The notes: generated by a model not told the origin, from the letters alone. Shown: positions 35,649 through 49,370, counted from the stretch's first letter. The stretch is 64,000 nt of DNA from Branchiostoma lanceolatum (GCF_035083965.1 NC_089726.1:12963501-13027500), one strand, 5' to 3'. Translations and numbers: made by a program.

Positions 35649-35771
35649 TAGCCAGGATGCCAGACCCCCAGATTCTAACATATCCCCAAACTCTAACATA
35701 TCTATCGTTTGGGGGTCTGGTCAGATGGCTCGATAGATATTTCAGAGTTTGGGGGTTTGATACCCAGGCTA
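35649..35771. mobile_element. Palindromic MITE, TAG-family copy 3
   Basis: A 123-bp imperfect palindrome beginning TAGCCAGGATGCCAGACCCC and ending GTTTGATACCCAGGCTA. It is bordered on both sides by the exact 9-bp repeat AGAGGACTG (35640-35648 and 35772-35780). The interior contains TCTAACATATC repeats and GTTTGGGGGTCTG. Confidence 0.8.
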
Positions 35772-38700
35772 AGAGGACTGTGGTGTCTCACATGAGTATC
35801 ACACAACGCTTCTCCAGCTAGCTTCTACCTGGAAGGCCTAATAGGGTGCTAAAGTACTGCAATTTATCTTCTTTAAGGGGAGGAATCCGGCCTCCTCAAA
35901 TTGGCACGTCCCCATCTGCAGCCTGAAGCCGCGCGACTATATGTACTTCAGCTGTTGTAGCACTCTCCGTGTCCCACTGCCTGGAGCGGGCTCTCACCAA
36001 ACCCGCACACCGTGACCCACATTGACTTGATCCAATCCCCACATTTGACAAACACCTACTGGCCCCAGGGAAGCATTACCGTACACATTTAGGTTTGACT
36101 CTCCCACCGACAGCCGCACCGGTGATGTCCTCACGTTGCCGTGTTCCCCGTACTTGTGCCGTCTGACGGATCACCGAGAACTAAAAGGTGTGATAACGTG
36201 TGTTCTGAGGGGCTGTTTCAAGAAATGGCCATTACTTGGCGGTGGCAACTTCGTAGACTTATTGATCTCATGGTGTGAGAATGTCCTTAAGGAAGTTTTA
36301 TCCTGCGTCTCGCATCATTAAAGCTGTTTTGATGTTTTCATGTTCCTTCGTCGTTTCATAGCCGGTTTTCTGCAGATTATTGAACTTAAAACGATAAACA
36401 TGAAATTTCTGATAAGAAACAAGGGACCATGTTCAGCGTTTACATGGTAGCCTTGAAATACTTATTTTTTAGTTAAATGAATTCTCGATGGTGCCTTGTA
36501 TACAAATCATGTCTATTGTATATTCTTATATGTTATATTTTCGTCAAATTGGAGAATTTCCATACAAATTAAATTCTTTCAGTAATCAAATACGAAGTAT
36601 AGCATTAGTAATTGGGTATTGCATTCTCTAAGGGGGCGTTCAACTGCTTCTGTCATCAATGAGTGCGACCTTTGCCATCTGTCTGAACCCCAATTAACTA
36701 GGGACTTTCCCAGAGGACCGAAAGGGCGCCTGTTAATTTTGTCAACATACGCTCTTATACCGCCACTCGGTCATTAATACAAATTGGGAATAATTACAAC
36801 TACAACCAGAGAAACTTTACTTAAAACAACAATGTATATCATTTCTATGGACCGACGGTGTTTCATCTACATGTGGAAATTTTCATCCACAAAATGAGAA
36901 CAGGGACATTTCAAAACCTTATGACAGGATTAACTATATTCTATCTGAGAGTTCATTAATGAGTCTATCGTCGAGAAAGTAAATCCTTTCAAGAATTAGA
37001 TTAAACCTCTATGTCCAGCCTGGCCACCACAGCCTGATACAAGTTGGGTGTTTATTATTGAGCGGCAAAAGATAGATTATAGAGGGGGACGTAAGAAATT
37101 ATCGGGTGGTTGGAGGAAGAGCCATCGCGGCTATCACGATTGAAAACCTCTTATTACACGGTCGAATTGATCGAATGCGCAGACGCTGAATTACAAAGCC
37201 TGTCCTTGGGGACCAATGTTGGTGTCGGGAAGGTATCAATCCTGACGGAACAAGCAGGGATATCCAAAGATTGGATAACTAAAAATACTAATCCTATTTG
37301 TCTTTTCACGAGACTATTTGGATCGATTCCACCGACGGAAACTCAATGGAGCATAGCTTTAAAGTATGCGGTACTTTTCCTTTGAAGTAATAAAAGAAGA
37401 GAAAAAAGATTTTCAGACTCAGACTTCCGCGCCGGGCCCGCAGGCGTTGGTCTGTGTGGTATGGACGGTTTCTTTTCGATCCATGCGCTGATCGAAGCGT
37501 TAACAAAGCGAACCCCGGCCTGTCTTGTCTACCCCGGTCGGCAGGGATGTCTGCTGAGGAGACGGGATATCCATCACAGTGTCAGTTGAACGTCTACATC
37601 CCTTTGGTTGCGATCATATCGACGTAAGTTCTTGTTCACGGCGTCAAAAAACTGCACATCGGATGGTTTCCGTGGTCCTGGTGAAGGAAAAACTATTTCA
37701 CAGCATTTTCAGTCTGGTGGTGCAACTAAACGTGTAGTCTGTGGCAGGTTGTGTATCGTTAAGTACAAAAAACTGCTGAGCTTCAGATATTATCGTGGGC
37801 TACAAAAGCGTAGTCCCTGTTTGTTAGGGGCATTTCAAGAAGCGGAAATGGACTAGGAAACGAACTAGGGAATGACAGGACCTTGTTGATTACAATCAAA
37901 TTAACAGGAAGCGATTGTCTCCAGTCCTCTTAAGTAGAGGTAGATAGATGACCGGACATTGCGGTTGGAAGTTCTAGATTAGTCCTGGCGACGGCCAGAT
38001 CTGATAACGACCAACATGGAGTAAAAGTGTGTCTCTCAACTCTGGAGGGCTTGGAGTTTTCTTATTTCGGAAAGACAGAGTAAGGCATAAGTTAATCAAG
38101 ATATGGAGTAAATCTAATGAGGTGCAAGGCATAGGTGAGGTGAAGTCTGTTTAAACTACAATGGATCCATCAGTTATGTCTTCTTTCTTCAACTTTTCAA
38201 GTTCTAAGCCTCTCACGCACATCATTTTGATCGACAAAGCCCTATAAATGCCGTTGTGGACACTCGGTTGTCTCAGTTGTAGAATAAAATCTCGAATCTA
38301 TGGCACACCGGGGATAGTGCTACATTTTGCGGATATAATAAAATCCACAAACCTATAGCCCAACTACACTTAAGTGCCCCGAAATGACCGTTAGGAAAAA
38401 CTAAATTGTCAACTCAAAGGACTTGGAAGACTTTATCGGCAAAATCCGAATGTTAATTTTCACCGGTGCAGCCATTCCTTCAATCTTTGATTGAACATTG
38501 GCTTCATGACCTCTATTCATTAATCATGCAGAACAAAGACGTCCGCGGGACGGTGTGCGATCACGAGCATTGATTCTCTAGTTTCTGTCAATATCTGTGC
38601 AGCTGACTTAATTGTACGAGCGGGGAGGCGTACCAATGAGAGAAGTACTTGATGACGGTTCGATATAGTTCGATGCACACCTTTCTTGTCTTAATTCCAT

Positions 38701-39777
38701 AGAGGAAGGCTGAACCTTTGGCGTGTATCCGAAAGCCTCAAACAGTTTCATCCTCTCAGAAGAGATACGGACATACTGTAACAGACACTAACCACATAAC
38801 CGGGCAGCTACGCTAAATGACTGTTACAACGAGAAACTAATACAGATAAAAAGTAACTTCGTAAATGGAGAAATATTGGATACCAATTGAACATATACCT
38901 ACTAACCCAGTTTTGCATGCTAGCTACGGTATCTGCAGAGAGCTGACCTAGAAACCACTTCCAGGTATACCAATGGGTCTCTGTACATATTTGAACAGTA
39001 AATATACATTAATTTTAATGATTCAAGGATTCATATGCACTTGCAATGGAAAACATGTCGAATGCTTCTTCAGGGGTATTGGATGCTTTATACGACAATT
39101 ACGTGTGATACGCGGGCATTATTTTGTATTCTTTAACAATAATTACAAAGAAAATTGGTGAGTACCTATCAACTCTTACCTGAACAAGAAGTATTGTCTT
39201 ATGGAATTATATGCCCAATCGAGCCTAGAATTGGGTGAAAGTGAAAAAGTAATTGCCAATTTTCCGCTGATAGCTTCAAAAGGTGAACGTTCGAACTGAC
39301 ATCTAAAAGAAGTGGTTTACTGTTTATGACCCCGACCAATCAAACATGTGGGTTAACGTCGTCAATAAATGTTAATTGCCCATGAAGGTGGCATATCTAG
39401 GGTACAGGTCGATTAATGTTTTAACTTTCAGTGGTGTTTGGATAGTAAGCAATAAAACGAGTTCTGTGGGATTTTGCTCTCATCGATTTTAAGTAATCGA
39501 ATCTGACAAAAGGCATTTGTCAGTAAGTTTGAGTTGTTGTCTTCAGCTGCAAAATGTAACACTTATGATATATAGCTGTATCAGTGAGAAGAAAAATACG
39601 TCAAAAGTCCGCCAAGGGAGCAAACTACGTCCTATACAATACTCCAAATGATTCGCATGCGTCTTCCCTGCAGATTGAGGGGAACCTGCTAGGGGGCTTC
39701 ATCACTTCTTTTCGAGGCCATGGGTACCCGCGCAGAAAAAATTCCAACATGAAAAATGTATTGATAAACATATTATG

Positions 39778-39844
<67 letters not shown>

Positions 39845-41868
39845 ACACACACACACCAACCAACCAAATATAAGATGTTTTAAAATATGAAATATTACGT
39901 CCTGTCAAAGCAACATACACATCAATGCAAAATGCTCGAGGGACATTTCTAATGTCACAACCCTGGCAAAAGGTGTGGTTAACAAGACAAGCTGTAGGAC
40001 TGGCTCAGCCAGATAGCTGCTCAGAATTCACGTTCAGAAGGGGGCCATCCCCCTGAGAACCCGAGTCTCAAGTCGCCAGCCGTGATCACAGACGTAAGAG
40101 TCGGTAGCCAGCGGCACAAATACGTCACCAACACATTTGTATCGGCGGAGACAAAAGACTTTCATTCCACACGCTGACAACAAGTTTTAGCCAGAGGCGC
40201 TAAAAACACGACATGCGGTGCGCAGCAGAAATCGTCTGCAACAATTGAAAGACTGGTAAAAAAATGGTGTCATTTTGCAAACTCGACAGCATTTTCAGCT
40301 TTTTGTATTACACCTTTAAGGTCTAGAAACTTGGTGATCTGAAGCCGTGTCATAAGGCGGTGTGCGTGTGTTGTCAGAAACACGGTTGCGCTTGTCTGAA
40401 ATAGGAGTGTACTGAAGTAAATTGATTTCGTCATTTGTACAAGTTTTCATTCTTATTTTCCATACATTTCAATTGACATTACTGTTATTCTAACTAACAT
40501 TCGGACATTCAAATCAAAAGTTGTTATGTAGAATACTAATCATGGAAAATATAAGAACCAGCAAATCCGGTTCAGCCCCGTTTCGAACGTGACTTGTTCC
40601 AGTGGATAACAGAGCAAATGCCAAATCTTTCTTAAGTAAGTTTCCCCTTGTCCGTCCATGTTTTCATGTGCTGATATGACTACAACAGTCTAGATGTGTC
40701 GCGTGCGTCATTTGTCAGGACTCACTCACGCTTAGGTGGGATTTTCCACACGCCTCTGGCACAAACTACAATCCCCGTACGTGCACCTCCCGTACATCAA
40801 ACTTGTCACAAGTAATAATGCAAACCTCAGCGGACACTGAATCGATGAGAAGTGTGTGTACCGAGACACCTTGTCATAAATTCCCCATCTTATATTTGGC
40901 GTGCATGGTGACAGGTTTTGGGAGACGAGAAATCCCCGCCTTACTATTTTCCGTCCTTTCTGATAGCCGTACGTACATAAAGCAGACTCCCTGTGATATT
41001 TTTAGGTAATAATGAGAGTCACGCAACAAATCCGAACATGGCATTCCCACACGACGTACTTTATTTATTACAAGTGACCTAGTTCTGGACCTGTCTTGAG
41101 ACAATGTCGGCACACACAGCGGCATATGGACAAAGGCCTAGGACATGAATGATTGTATGTGTAATCCGTTCTGCGGGCGGTACATCTATTCCAAGCCATT
41201 TAACATACCATGTCCTCTATATCAACATACTATGAAAACACTAAAAGATACTGAAAATTAGCAAAAATTACTGAATTTTTTTTTTTACACTCGGGTCATA
41301 GTATTACACCTGAGTACAACCGTTTACTTTGACTAAATGGTAAGCTACACAGTCTCAGTCTTGAGCTCAACCGTATCCTTACCATGAAAACCTACGTCCT
41401 TACCCAGTATCATGACAGTGATAGTGTGTACCAGGCTCTATACCAGTTCCACTACGTACCTACTTCTACAAAGGAAAATGCTATCGCGGCGATTCGTCGA
41501 ATTACAAAATCATCCGCAGAGGGCAGCGCGCTGCACCGCCGGGACCAATTCACCCTGTCTGATTTATTCTCCAAATGAGATACAAATGTATGAGAGAAAA
41601 GAAGGTCACGGGGACACATTTGTCATTGCAGAGCTCTGTGTATATTCATCACATTGATTTTCATGGATACGATAGTGCTTTGTTGTTGATATATTGCCGG
41701 TTGAAGAAAGATTTTTGAGATGGAGTGGCCGAGCTGGCAGACACACGTAAATGGCGTTTGCTGGGTCAGAAGGATTGACCCAGAAATACGTAGAAGTCAT
41801 TTAGAAACTATTGTGAGTGTGAATACGATACAGTGTCAGACACCCTGGGCCTAATCGTATGGCATCGT
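35772..41868. other. Intergenic; no gene recognised
   Basis: Six kilobases of mostly unique sequence with a CA microsatellite at 39781-39857. A segment at about 39590-39740 contains TGCTAGGGGGCTTCATCAC and may be a decayed member of the GGGGGCCCAAA repeat family. The open frames at 37110 (91 residues) and 36136 (61 residues) have no motif support. Confidence 0.45.
39781..39857. repeat. (CA)n microsatellite
   Basis: About 38 CA dinucleotides with two interruptions (ATAC and CTCA). Dinucleotide repeats of this length are usually polymorphic. Open frames through it are artefacts. Confidence 0.95.
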
Positions 41869-42090
41869 ATGGCGCAACCGGTAGGGCGTTTCGCCCAGAA
41901 CCGAGAGGTCCCGGGTTCGAGACCACAGGTATGCCCCGATGTTGTGCCCTTTGGAAAGGCACTTAACACGAATTTCCTCACTCCACCCAGGTGTGAATGG
42001 GTACCTGACTTCGGTTGGGGAAGGTCGTATTGAGGTCATCTGCTGGAGCCGAATGGCAGCCGCCAGACCCTTGCGACAGTTTCATAAAGT
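41869..42090 (+). mobile_element. tRNA-derived SINE, second family
   Basis: Head with A-box-like TATGGCGCAACCGGTAGGGC and a good B box CCCGGGTTCGAGACC, about 33 bases apart. Body GTTGTGCCCTTTGGAAAGGC, TCACTCCACCCAGGTGTGAA, GGGTACCTGACTTCGGTTGG, matching the fragment at 24888-25075. It differs in body from the SINEs at 10399 and 18512, so two SINE families are present. Confidence 0.75.
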
Positions 42091-42119
42091 GCAAGTGTGC
42101 AAATATGTATCTTGTGTAT

Positions 42120-43790
42120 TATTACCTTCGTCGACGAAGTTTCGTCGAGAAGGTTATTCGTTGATGCTTGTCTGTGTGTCTGTTAGTGAACAGACACACA
42201 GAATAAGTCGAGAACGCCTGGATGGTTTGTTGTCGTAGTTGGTGTGTCGGTGTGTATGTGGGAAATCTCAAGATGATTAGATTTTGGGCGAAGTGTTTTG
42301 CATAATTAACGAGAAAAGTGTAAAAATGTTTTATATTGTATGCTGAAGTATGTGTACGTGTTGGCTGTGTTGTTTCAATGCGTCATGGATAGGGGTAGAG
42401 GTCCTGAGGGGTCATGTGGGAGGCAGGAAATGTCAGTTACTGGGACAAATTGGCTGTCAGCCAGCTGTAGGCATTGGTAAGGTATAAGCAGCAGAAAGTG
42501 GTGTGGAATGTGGTGGAGGGAGACAAAAGTTGGATATACACGGCCTTATATGAGTAAGAACAGTCATTAATGCAGTGCCACAGCATGGGAATAGGACGTT
42601 GTCCAGGGTAGGTGAGTTAATAATGTTATATCTGGGAAGGAAGAGGTGATGTATTAGTATACGTCATACTGTATGGTGTACTGGGGGGTTGAGTGGAAGT
42701 GTGCACTAAGAGTATGGATACGTATTGCTGAAGAAGTATTTGATGAAGGGTGGATGCAATATGGATTACAGGATGTAGTCTGAAAGTTATTACCTTCGCT
42801 GAGAAGGTTATGTCTGTGTGTCTGTTAGTGAACACGATAAGTCAAGAATTCTTGGATGGATTGCCTTGGTATTTGGTATGTTGGTAGGTCTTGATAAAAC
42901 CTGAAAATGATTAGATTTTGGGCCCCTTAGCGGCTTGTTACGGTACTGCAGCGGAACTTCCTGTTATGATATCTCGTGTTGTGGACATGCTATGGAACTG
43001 ATTTTTGAGTGGTAGATAGCTCAGAGAGTAAGTGGTATAGGTTTGGGCCCCCTAGCAACTTTTTTTGAACTGCAGGGGCAGGTTTTGCTTCAGACTTTGA
43101 AAGGGAATTACTCAAGAAGGGCTTGGTGGATGGTCATAAATTTTTGTAAGTACATAGCTTGAGTGCTGATGTACATGATTAGATACTTATTATGCAAATC
43201 AGTATCTAATTTGCATAATTAATGAGGACAGTTTATACATCCATCAATTTCCATGATAGGACTCTCAAACATGTGACATATGTAACTGAGGAAGAGAGAA
43301 ATATCAATAGATATCAGCTTTGCAAATGAGAACCTCATTTACATAATAAATGAGAAAAACTATAACTCGAGATGGTCTTGATGGATGGTCATGATTTTTG
43401 GTATGTAGATAGCTTACTTGATGCTTTGTATGATTGGATGATAATTATGCAAATCAAATTCTAACTCGCATAATTAATGAGGCAATTTTAAAAAGTCTGC
43501 TGTGTTCCATGATATGACTATTCAAATATGTGACATTTGTAACTGAGGAAGAGAGGAATGTTGATAGGTAGGAAATATGCAAATGTGGGCCTAATTTGCA
43601 TAATTAATGAGAAACTACTATAAATCCATACTAGTAAATGACGGCAATTTCATACTTGTGGCATTAGGAAGTTGTGTGAATGTGAACACCATTGAATCAA
43701 ATTATGCTAATAAGGAGGGAGCTTATTTGCATAATTGATGATAAATGTTAGCATAACCTTCTTTGTTAAGCTCATAGTCATAACAAGGAG
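42120..43790 (-). repeat. Octamer-rich dispersed repeat, reverse orientation, compound copy
   Basis: Begins ATTACCTTCGTCGACGAAG with a short local palindrome, and a second start ATTACCTTCGCTGAGAAGG at about 42787 shows two nested copies. The complement of the 3048-3939 repeat is recognisable: GGGCCCCCTAGC, GAACTGCAGGGGC, GGTTTTG, then multiple ATTATGCAAAT / ATTTGCATAATTAATGAG motifs. At least three rounds of the TATGCAAAT...ATTAATGAG block follow each other between 43180 and 43740. Confidence 0.7.
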
Positions 43791-44733
43791 GTTTGGACAA
43801 CTTATGTTATTTGGGTGAAGAGGATCAACTGGTATGATTGATGATTGATGAAAAACACTCCTAATACGTCAGTCATAAAGGTCAAAATCATTTGGCGAAG
43901 GTATGAGGTCGTATAACTCTTGTTGTGTATGATGTGATTGTAAATCCTGCAGCAATTCAGCATTGGCTGCCATTGCATGGGTAATTTCGGACCAATATTT
44001 ATTAATCAGTGGGCACTTTCTACTATCTAGTCAGCCCTGCAGCTGGAAATATATTCTTGAAGCATGAAGATAAAAGTGTTACGTTTCTTGGTCCTCTTGT
44101 AGAGAAGCAAACTGAGGCAAGATGATGGAGGTTTTACTGGTTTAATCTTTAGGGTTTAGTGGACGGCTGGATACGGAGGTGCTCTCATCTCAGGCCCAAA
44201 AAGAAGAAAGAACTCAGGCCCAAAAAGAAGAAAGAAAGGGTGGAAGTTTATAATTACTCTCGTGTTACTTTAAAGGTTGAGCTACTTGATATTGCATTAC
44301 TAGGGCTATTACAGAGGTTGTAAGGTTGTTGTCCTGGCTATCTGACAAAATAACACAGCAGATAATGATGTGGAAACAGGTGTCGTCTAAAGGTTTTTAC
44401 TTGACAAATCCATACCAATTCCTCACTAAACCGCTTGAGAGCGCTGTGAATAAAAATCAAGCTTCATTTCGAAGCGCACAAAAGGCTGCAATCAACTGGT
44501 TGCAGCTGCGGTAGATTGAGAAGAGTGGGGCACCACAGAGAAAGTCATCACCTCCTTGGGAAAACGTACGCGTAGTGATACCTGATGAATCCACGGCTCC
44601 CTGCCCTGCTGTGGGGTCGCGAGGTCACGGATATGCTAATATCGGGTTATACAGGATACTCCTTAGATACACACAGTCAGAAGGTGTCCCCGGTTAGCGA
44701 AAAATCTACATTAGGAGCGACTTTACATGTGAC
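43791..44733. other. Upstream of amidase A; no gene recognised
   Basis: Unique sequence. A 20-bp-scale direct duplication, CAGGCCCAAAAAGAAGAAAG, occurs twice in a row at about 44190-44240. No promoter motif was evident. Confidence 0.4.
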
Positions 44734-47700
44734 ATGATGTCATTTGGGCATGAAGATTCTACCGGTGGTACAAGTGTTGGACAGAAGCTCGAGAAGACAG
44801 AGAAAGGACAAGGTAAGACGTATTTCACAGTTTACGTGCGCTAATCACACACGACAAGAGGCACAAAATTATGTGATCAAGGCAGTGTCTGACATTTGTA
44901 TGCTCAGTGAAAGTAGAGAGAACGCAAACAGAGATGGCAGACTTTATACCCCATACGTAAACTGCATTGTGATCCTTCTAGTGTCATAGAAAGAATAGCA
45001 GCACTGAGGTTGTATGGGAACACTTCATCCTGGTTCGCATGTTAGGAATTGTAGAAAAACAACTTCACTCCCCTGGGGCCCTTGGGCCTGGCCTCGGGTT
45101 GAAGTATTGTAAATAGGACTATGGTCCACATTGTTTACGTACCGATGATGCGGTGTTGTCATAAGTGAAGTGAAATGCTGTTGTTTTGAACACGGTGTAA
45201 TGTACGTGTAGTACGTTTGAGTGCTGCTTGAAAGCATTGACCCAAAAGCTGACCTCACCGTCCGTGTTCCATTTTCAGTAGAGCTGTACGCGGCCCCAGC
45301 TGTCCGCACGCCGTCTGTACAGCAGCTGTCCCGGGCAGCAGCCAAGCTGAACCTCCAGTTGGATGACGAGGAACTAAAGCAGTTCAGAGGTGTGTAAGAG
45401 CAACACAAATCAATTTATGACACGGTATATTTAGTAGTATAATACAGAAAAGAAGCAACGTATTTTCGATGTTTGCATTTGCTCTTGCTTCCGTTATTTC
45501 CGTGTACGACATTTTGGTCCCATGATCTTCAAATAAAGTCAAGTCTTTCAATCGAATTACATGCGTGAAGGCAAAGGAATGCATCATATGACGGATACTG
45601 CAAAAACAAAGTTTGCATATCATCTATAAGCAATACTGATGATTCAATAGATAATGTCATAAGAAATAGTACGCATAAGTCTAACCGACACAGTAAGCTA
45701 GATGGTATTATAACATCAATAGAAGTGCCAGTACCTTTTATGGAAGTTCTCACAGCTCATGAATATCTTGCTCCCCGTGAACGTGACTTTCAGATGTAAT
45801 GAAGGGCACGGTGACGTCTTACCAGCGGGCGGACCAGCTAGTGGAACCGCTGCCTCCCGTCAAGTGGCCGAGGACGCCCGGCTGGCGGCCGGAACCTAGG
45901 GATAACCCGCACAATGCATGGTGAGTCTGAGATGAAATTTCCTTCATCAGTGGTCAACTTCAACAAGTTGTAGCTAATTTGCAGTTTTTAGCTTTTCGAC
46001 TCTCCCATTCACCTTCAAATGTCTATATTCGACCATATTGAACTTGACAAGTATTCCACCGGAAAAGAAGTCACTTATAAGTCGGTACGGTTCCGTCATG
46101 TACATATTTTGTCCTTCCCACCACCAAGGTACTGGCGGACAGAGATCACGGGTGCTCCTTCAGGCAAGCTGCATGGGAAGACCGTGGCCATCAAGGACAA
46201 CGTGGCCGTGGCGGGAGTGCCCATGATGTGCGGCAGTAGGGTTTTGGAGGGATATGTCCCCGAGTATGACGCCACCATCATAACAAGGATCTTAGATGCA
46301 GGTTTTGAAGTCATTCATTACTCCATTTAAGAAACTTTCTTTTTAATCTAACATACAAATGTTAACAACTGGATCTGAAGAAAACTGAATCTGCGACGTG
46401 TGTTTATGACAATATACGATTGGCAAAATTCAATGATGTCCAATTCAGTCATTCTTAGTATAATGAGATGACTTTCCTTCGAACGCGATACAAGTACATT
46501 GTACTTGTAGGTATAGTAATACCGGTTTCATAACTCTTGCTGTTCCGCCAGGTGGCGTTATTAAAGGTAAAGCGGTGTGTGAGGACATGTGCAAGTCTCC
46601 CAGCAGCTACACCGCAGCTACAGGTCCTGTAGAGAACGCTCACGTGACCGGCCGTTCGTCTGGGGGCTCCAGTAGTGGAAGTGCAGCTTTGGTATGTGTT
46701 TCTTGTTCTACTACTACTACTAAATGTAAGTTAACGAATGTTTTATGCCATGAGCGTTCTGAATTCTTTTTCCCACCGAAGATGCTTGGAAGAATTCAAC
46801 ACGCCAAAACAAATGCCATATGTTTGTCGCCAAGGAGAACTGATCTCAGACGCTCCAGACTTAGAATACTACTTGCACCCCTTTCCCTTCATCTCGAACT
46901 ACGTATATACGTGCGCTAGTATATGACATAACATGGTCATAGACACATCACCCAGGTAAGCAACTTTTAATTTTATTTTTATGTTGTTTTCAGTCCTGCT
47001 TACATTTCTGCTCATTCTTACACGATGTATTCTTACATGCACATCGCCCAGCTTGCTCTAGGGGAGGTAGACCTAGCCATAGGCGGGGACCAGGGCGGGT
47101 CCATCCGGATTCCTGCCGCCTGGTCCGGGGTGGTGGGACTGAAGCCGACCTACGGGCTGGTACCCTACACGGGATGTGTCTCTGCGGAAACCACACTTGA
47201 CCACGTCGGGCCGATGGCCAGGACTGTGGAGGACGTTGCAATGATGCTAGAGGTTAGCTAGCACTAACCCTTTTAAGATTTGGTTTAGATGTTTATTACC
47301 ATGGTTCCGTTCAAATCGTCAACTCTTCTTTTCTTAACATTTCAGACAAGTATTGTGGCTTTAAGATCGCGTCTACTTGGGTCATTTTCCTCAGGTGCTG
47401 TCTGGGTACGATGACGGACTAGACCCCCGACAGGCCCCCAACATCTCTGGTCAGAACTACGTTAGTCAGGTGAGGGAATGACGTCACAAGACTACTTATC
47501 GTGTACGTACCGCAAGTGCAGTCTGCATTTTATATTTCGTCGCGTATAAGAGGTGTCACCGTACCTCCTTAAAGGACCCGGTAGACTTTGATGTTCTTTT
47601 GCTTCATAAGACGATGGTCACGGGACAGGTGAAGATTTGATCTTATTTATGCCGTAAGATGCTATATGCATTAGACGCACCGAGGCCCTATCATAAACTA

Positions 47701-49370
47701 AACTGAGATGTATGTTTCCTTCCAGTTGACGGGAGATATAAGCGGGATCAGGGTGGGGCTACTGAAGGAAGGGTTCGGACTGGTGACGTCAGAAGCTGAC
47801 GTGGACGACTTAGTGCATGAGGCGGCTCACGAACTGACGTCAGCGGGCGCTACAGTAGAGGAAGTGTCCGTTCCCATGCACTGCGACGGTATGTTGTATG
47901 CTGTGTTATATAGCCTGGAATCCATCCTATTTAGCTTCCGGCCGCTACCCAAGCTGCTTGGGTAGCGGCCGGAAGCTAAATAGGATGGATTCCAGGCTAG
48001 TGTTATATGCTCTATTGTGTCCAATTTCAACTGTAAACAGTGTTGTCAGCGTAGGTCATTACGTAAGTAGCAGATGCAGAATAGTGAGGGTAATGAACTA
48101 TAAGAACATCATAGAAGCGTTTTTGCGTTCCTCAGGGTGCCACCTCTGGAACACAGTGGCCATTGAGGGTACGCTGCAGACCATGATTAAGGGACACGGT
48201 AAGACGCTTTTTACTCATCGACTTGCAATTCAATTCAACTAACGGTTTTGCTCTTTCACAGGCCGCTCAAATGCTTTTTATCCACAATGTCAGATCACTG
48301 AAAGTGGTTATTACATGTATGCGACGTAACCTCACGCATTACATCGTTTCAGGACTAGGAGTTGGATGGAAAGGTTTCTATCCAACAAGCATGCTGGAGG
48401 CTCTCGCGAGAGGTTTCAAGTCTCGCGCGAACGACACGTCCCACACTCTGAAGCTGCTAATGTTGTTTGGCGAGTACATGAGGGAGACTTATGGTGGGAG
48501 GTGAGTTGCTTGGAAGACAGGCCTGACCATAGCAGGAGAATTTAGTGTATCTTGTTCAGATACTAGGTAAACTTTGGCATGATAGCTTAAGTCATCCACG
48601 TGTGCGAATTATTTTGTACGCCTCTGACTGTAAACGAACACCAAGATCATGTTTAATTTTCAGGACAAAGAGCAAAATAGAACCTTGTAAGATAAAATGT
48701 TTGTGGGGTACACGCATGATGTTGTGCTTTAATAAGTTTGTATTTGCCGCAGGTATTATGCCAAAGGACAGAACCTGTCTCGCGTGTTGACGCATGCGTA
48801 CAACAACGCTCTCCAGAAGTATGACGTACTTGTTCTACCCACAGTTCCATTCAAGGCGACAGAGATTCCAAACCAGGACGTTTCTATCAAGGGTGACCAA
48901 AAACATTTTTTTCTTGTAGCACGTGCACGTGATTTTACTAGACATGCGATACTTCTCCATCAAATATGGTGTTGATGTGAGCTGAGAGTAACCCTCAAGT
49001 TACCTAAAAGAGACTCATAAAAAGATGAGTATAAGATCACTACCGACGTTACAGCTATCCACAGATTTGCATATTTCAAACTCGAAATACAATGTACATT
49101 GCTTCGTAGGAAAATAGTTTGTTTCTTCCAAACCGCGATATTTTTAGTAACTGTGCATCATTTTGTATTTCAGACTTCTGTCAGCCAGGAGGTAAAGTGG
49201 TAGCCAACACCTGTCCGTTCAACCTGACCGGACACCCTGCCATCAGCATCAATGCCGAGTTCTCACACGGCCTCCCGGTCGGCATGATGATCGTCGGACG
49301 CCATTTTGAGGACGCCACCGTACTCAGAGTGGCGCATGCGTACGAAAAGATTAGAGACAGCAGATCATGA
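44734..49370 (+). CDS. Amidase signature hydrolase A (bacterial aliphatic-amidase type)
   Basis: Twelve exons: 44734-44812 (predicted), 45279-45389, 45794-45920, 46129-46301, 46552-46691, 47052-47252, 47395-47469, 47726-47888, 48136-48198, 48353-48500, 48753-48892, 49174-49370; 538 residues. Exons 2-12 are secure by homology with genes B and C and by phase; exon 1 was chosen for its strong CAAG|GTAAGA donor in phase 1. Catalytic elements: K128 in [13 protein letters not shown], the signature GGSSSGSA at 201-208, and nucleophile S227 in [16 protein letters not shown]. The Lys-Ser distance of 99 equals that known for FAAH. C-terminal [19 protein letters not shown] is typical of nitrile-pathway amidases, which hydrolyse amides to acids and ammonia (EC 3.5.1.4-like). 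Natural substrate unknown. Neighbours B and C are paralogues in opposite orientation. Confidence 0.88.
47911..47999. mobile_element. Palindromic MITE in amidase A intron 8, TAG-family copy 4
   Basis: An 89-bp perfect or nearly perfect palindrome beginning TAGCCTGGAATCCATCC and ending with its complement, with almost no loop. It is bordered by the 8-bp repeat GTGTTATA (47903-47910 and 48000-48007). It begins only 22 bases after the exon-8 donor. Confidence 0.85.

Noticed and set aside
39584-39920. His/Thr and Cys/Val repeat proteins at the CA microsatellite
   Set aside because: Translation of a dinucleotide repeat; no other coding evidence.
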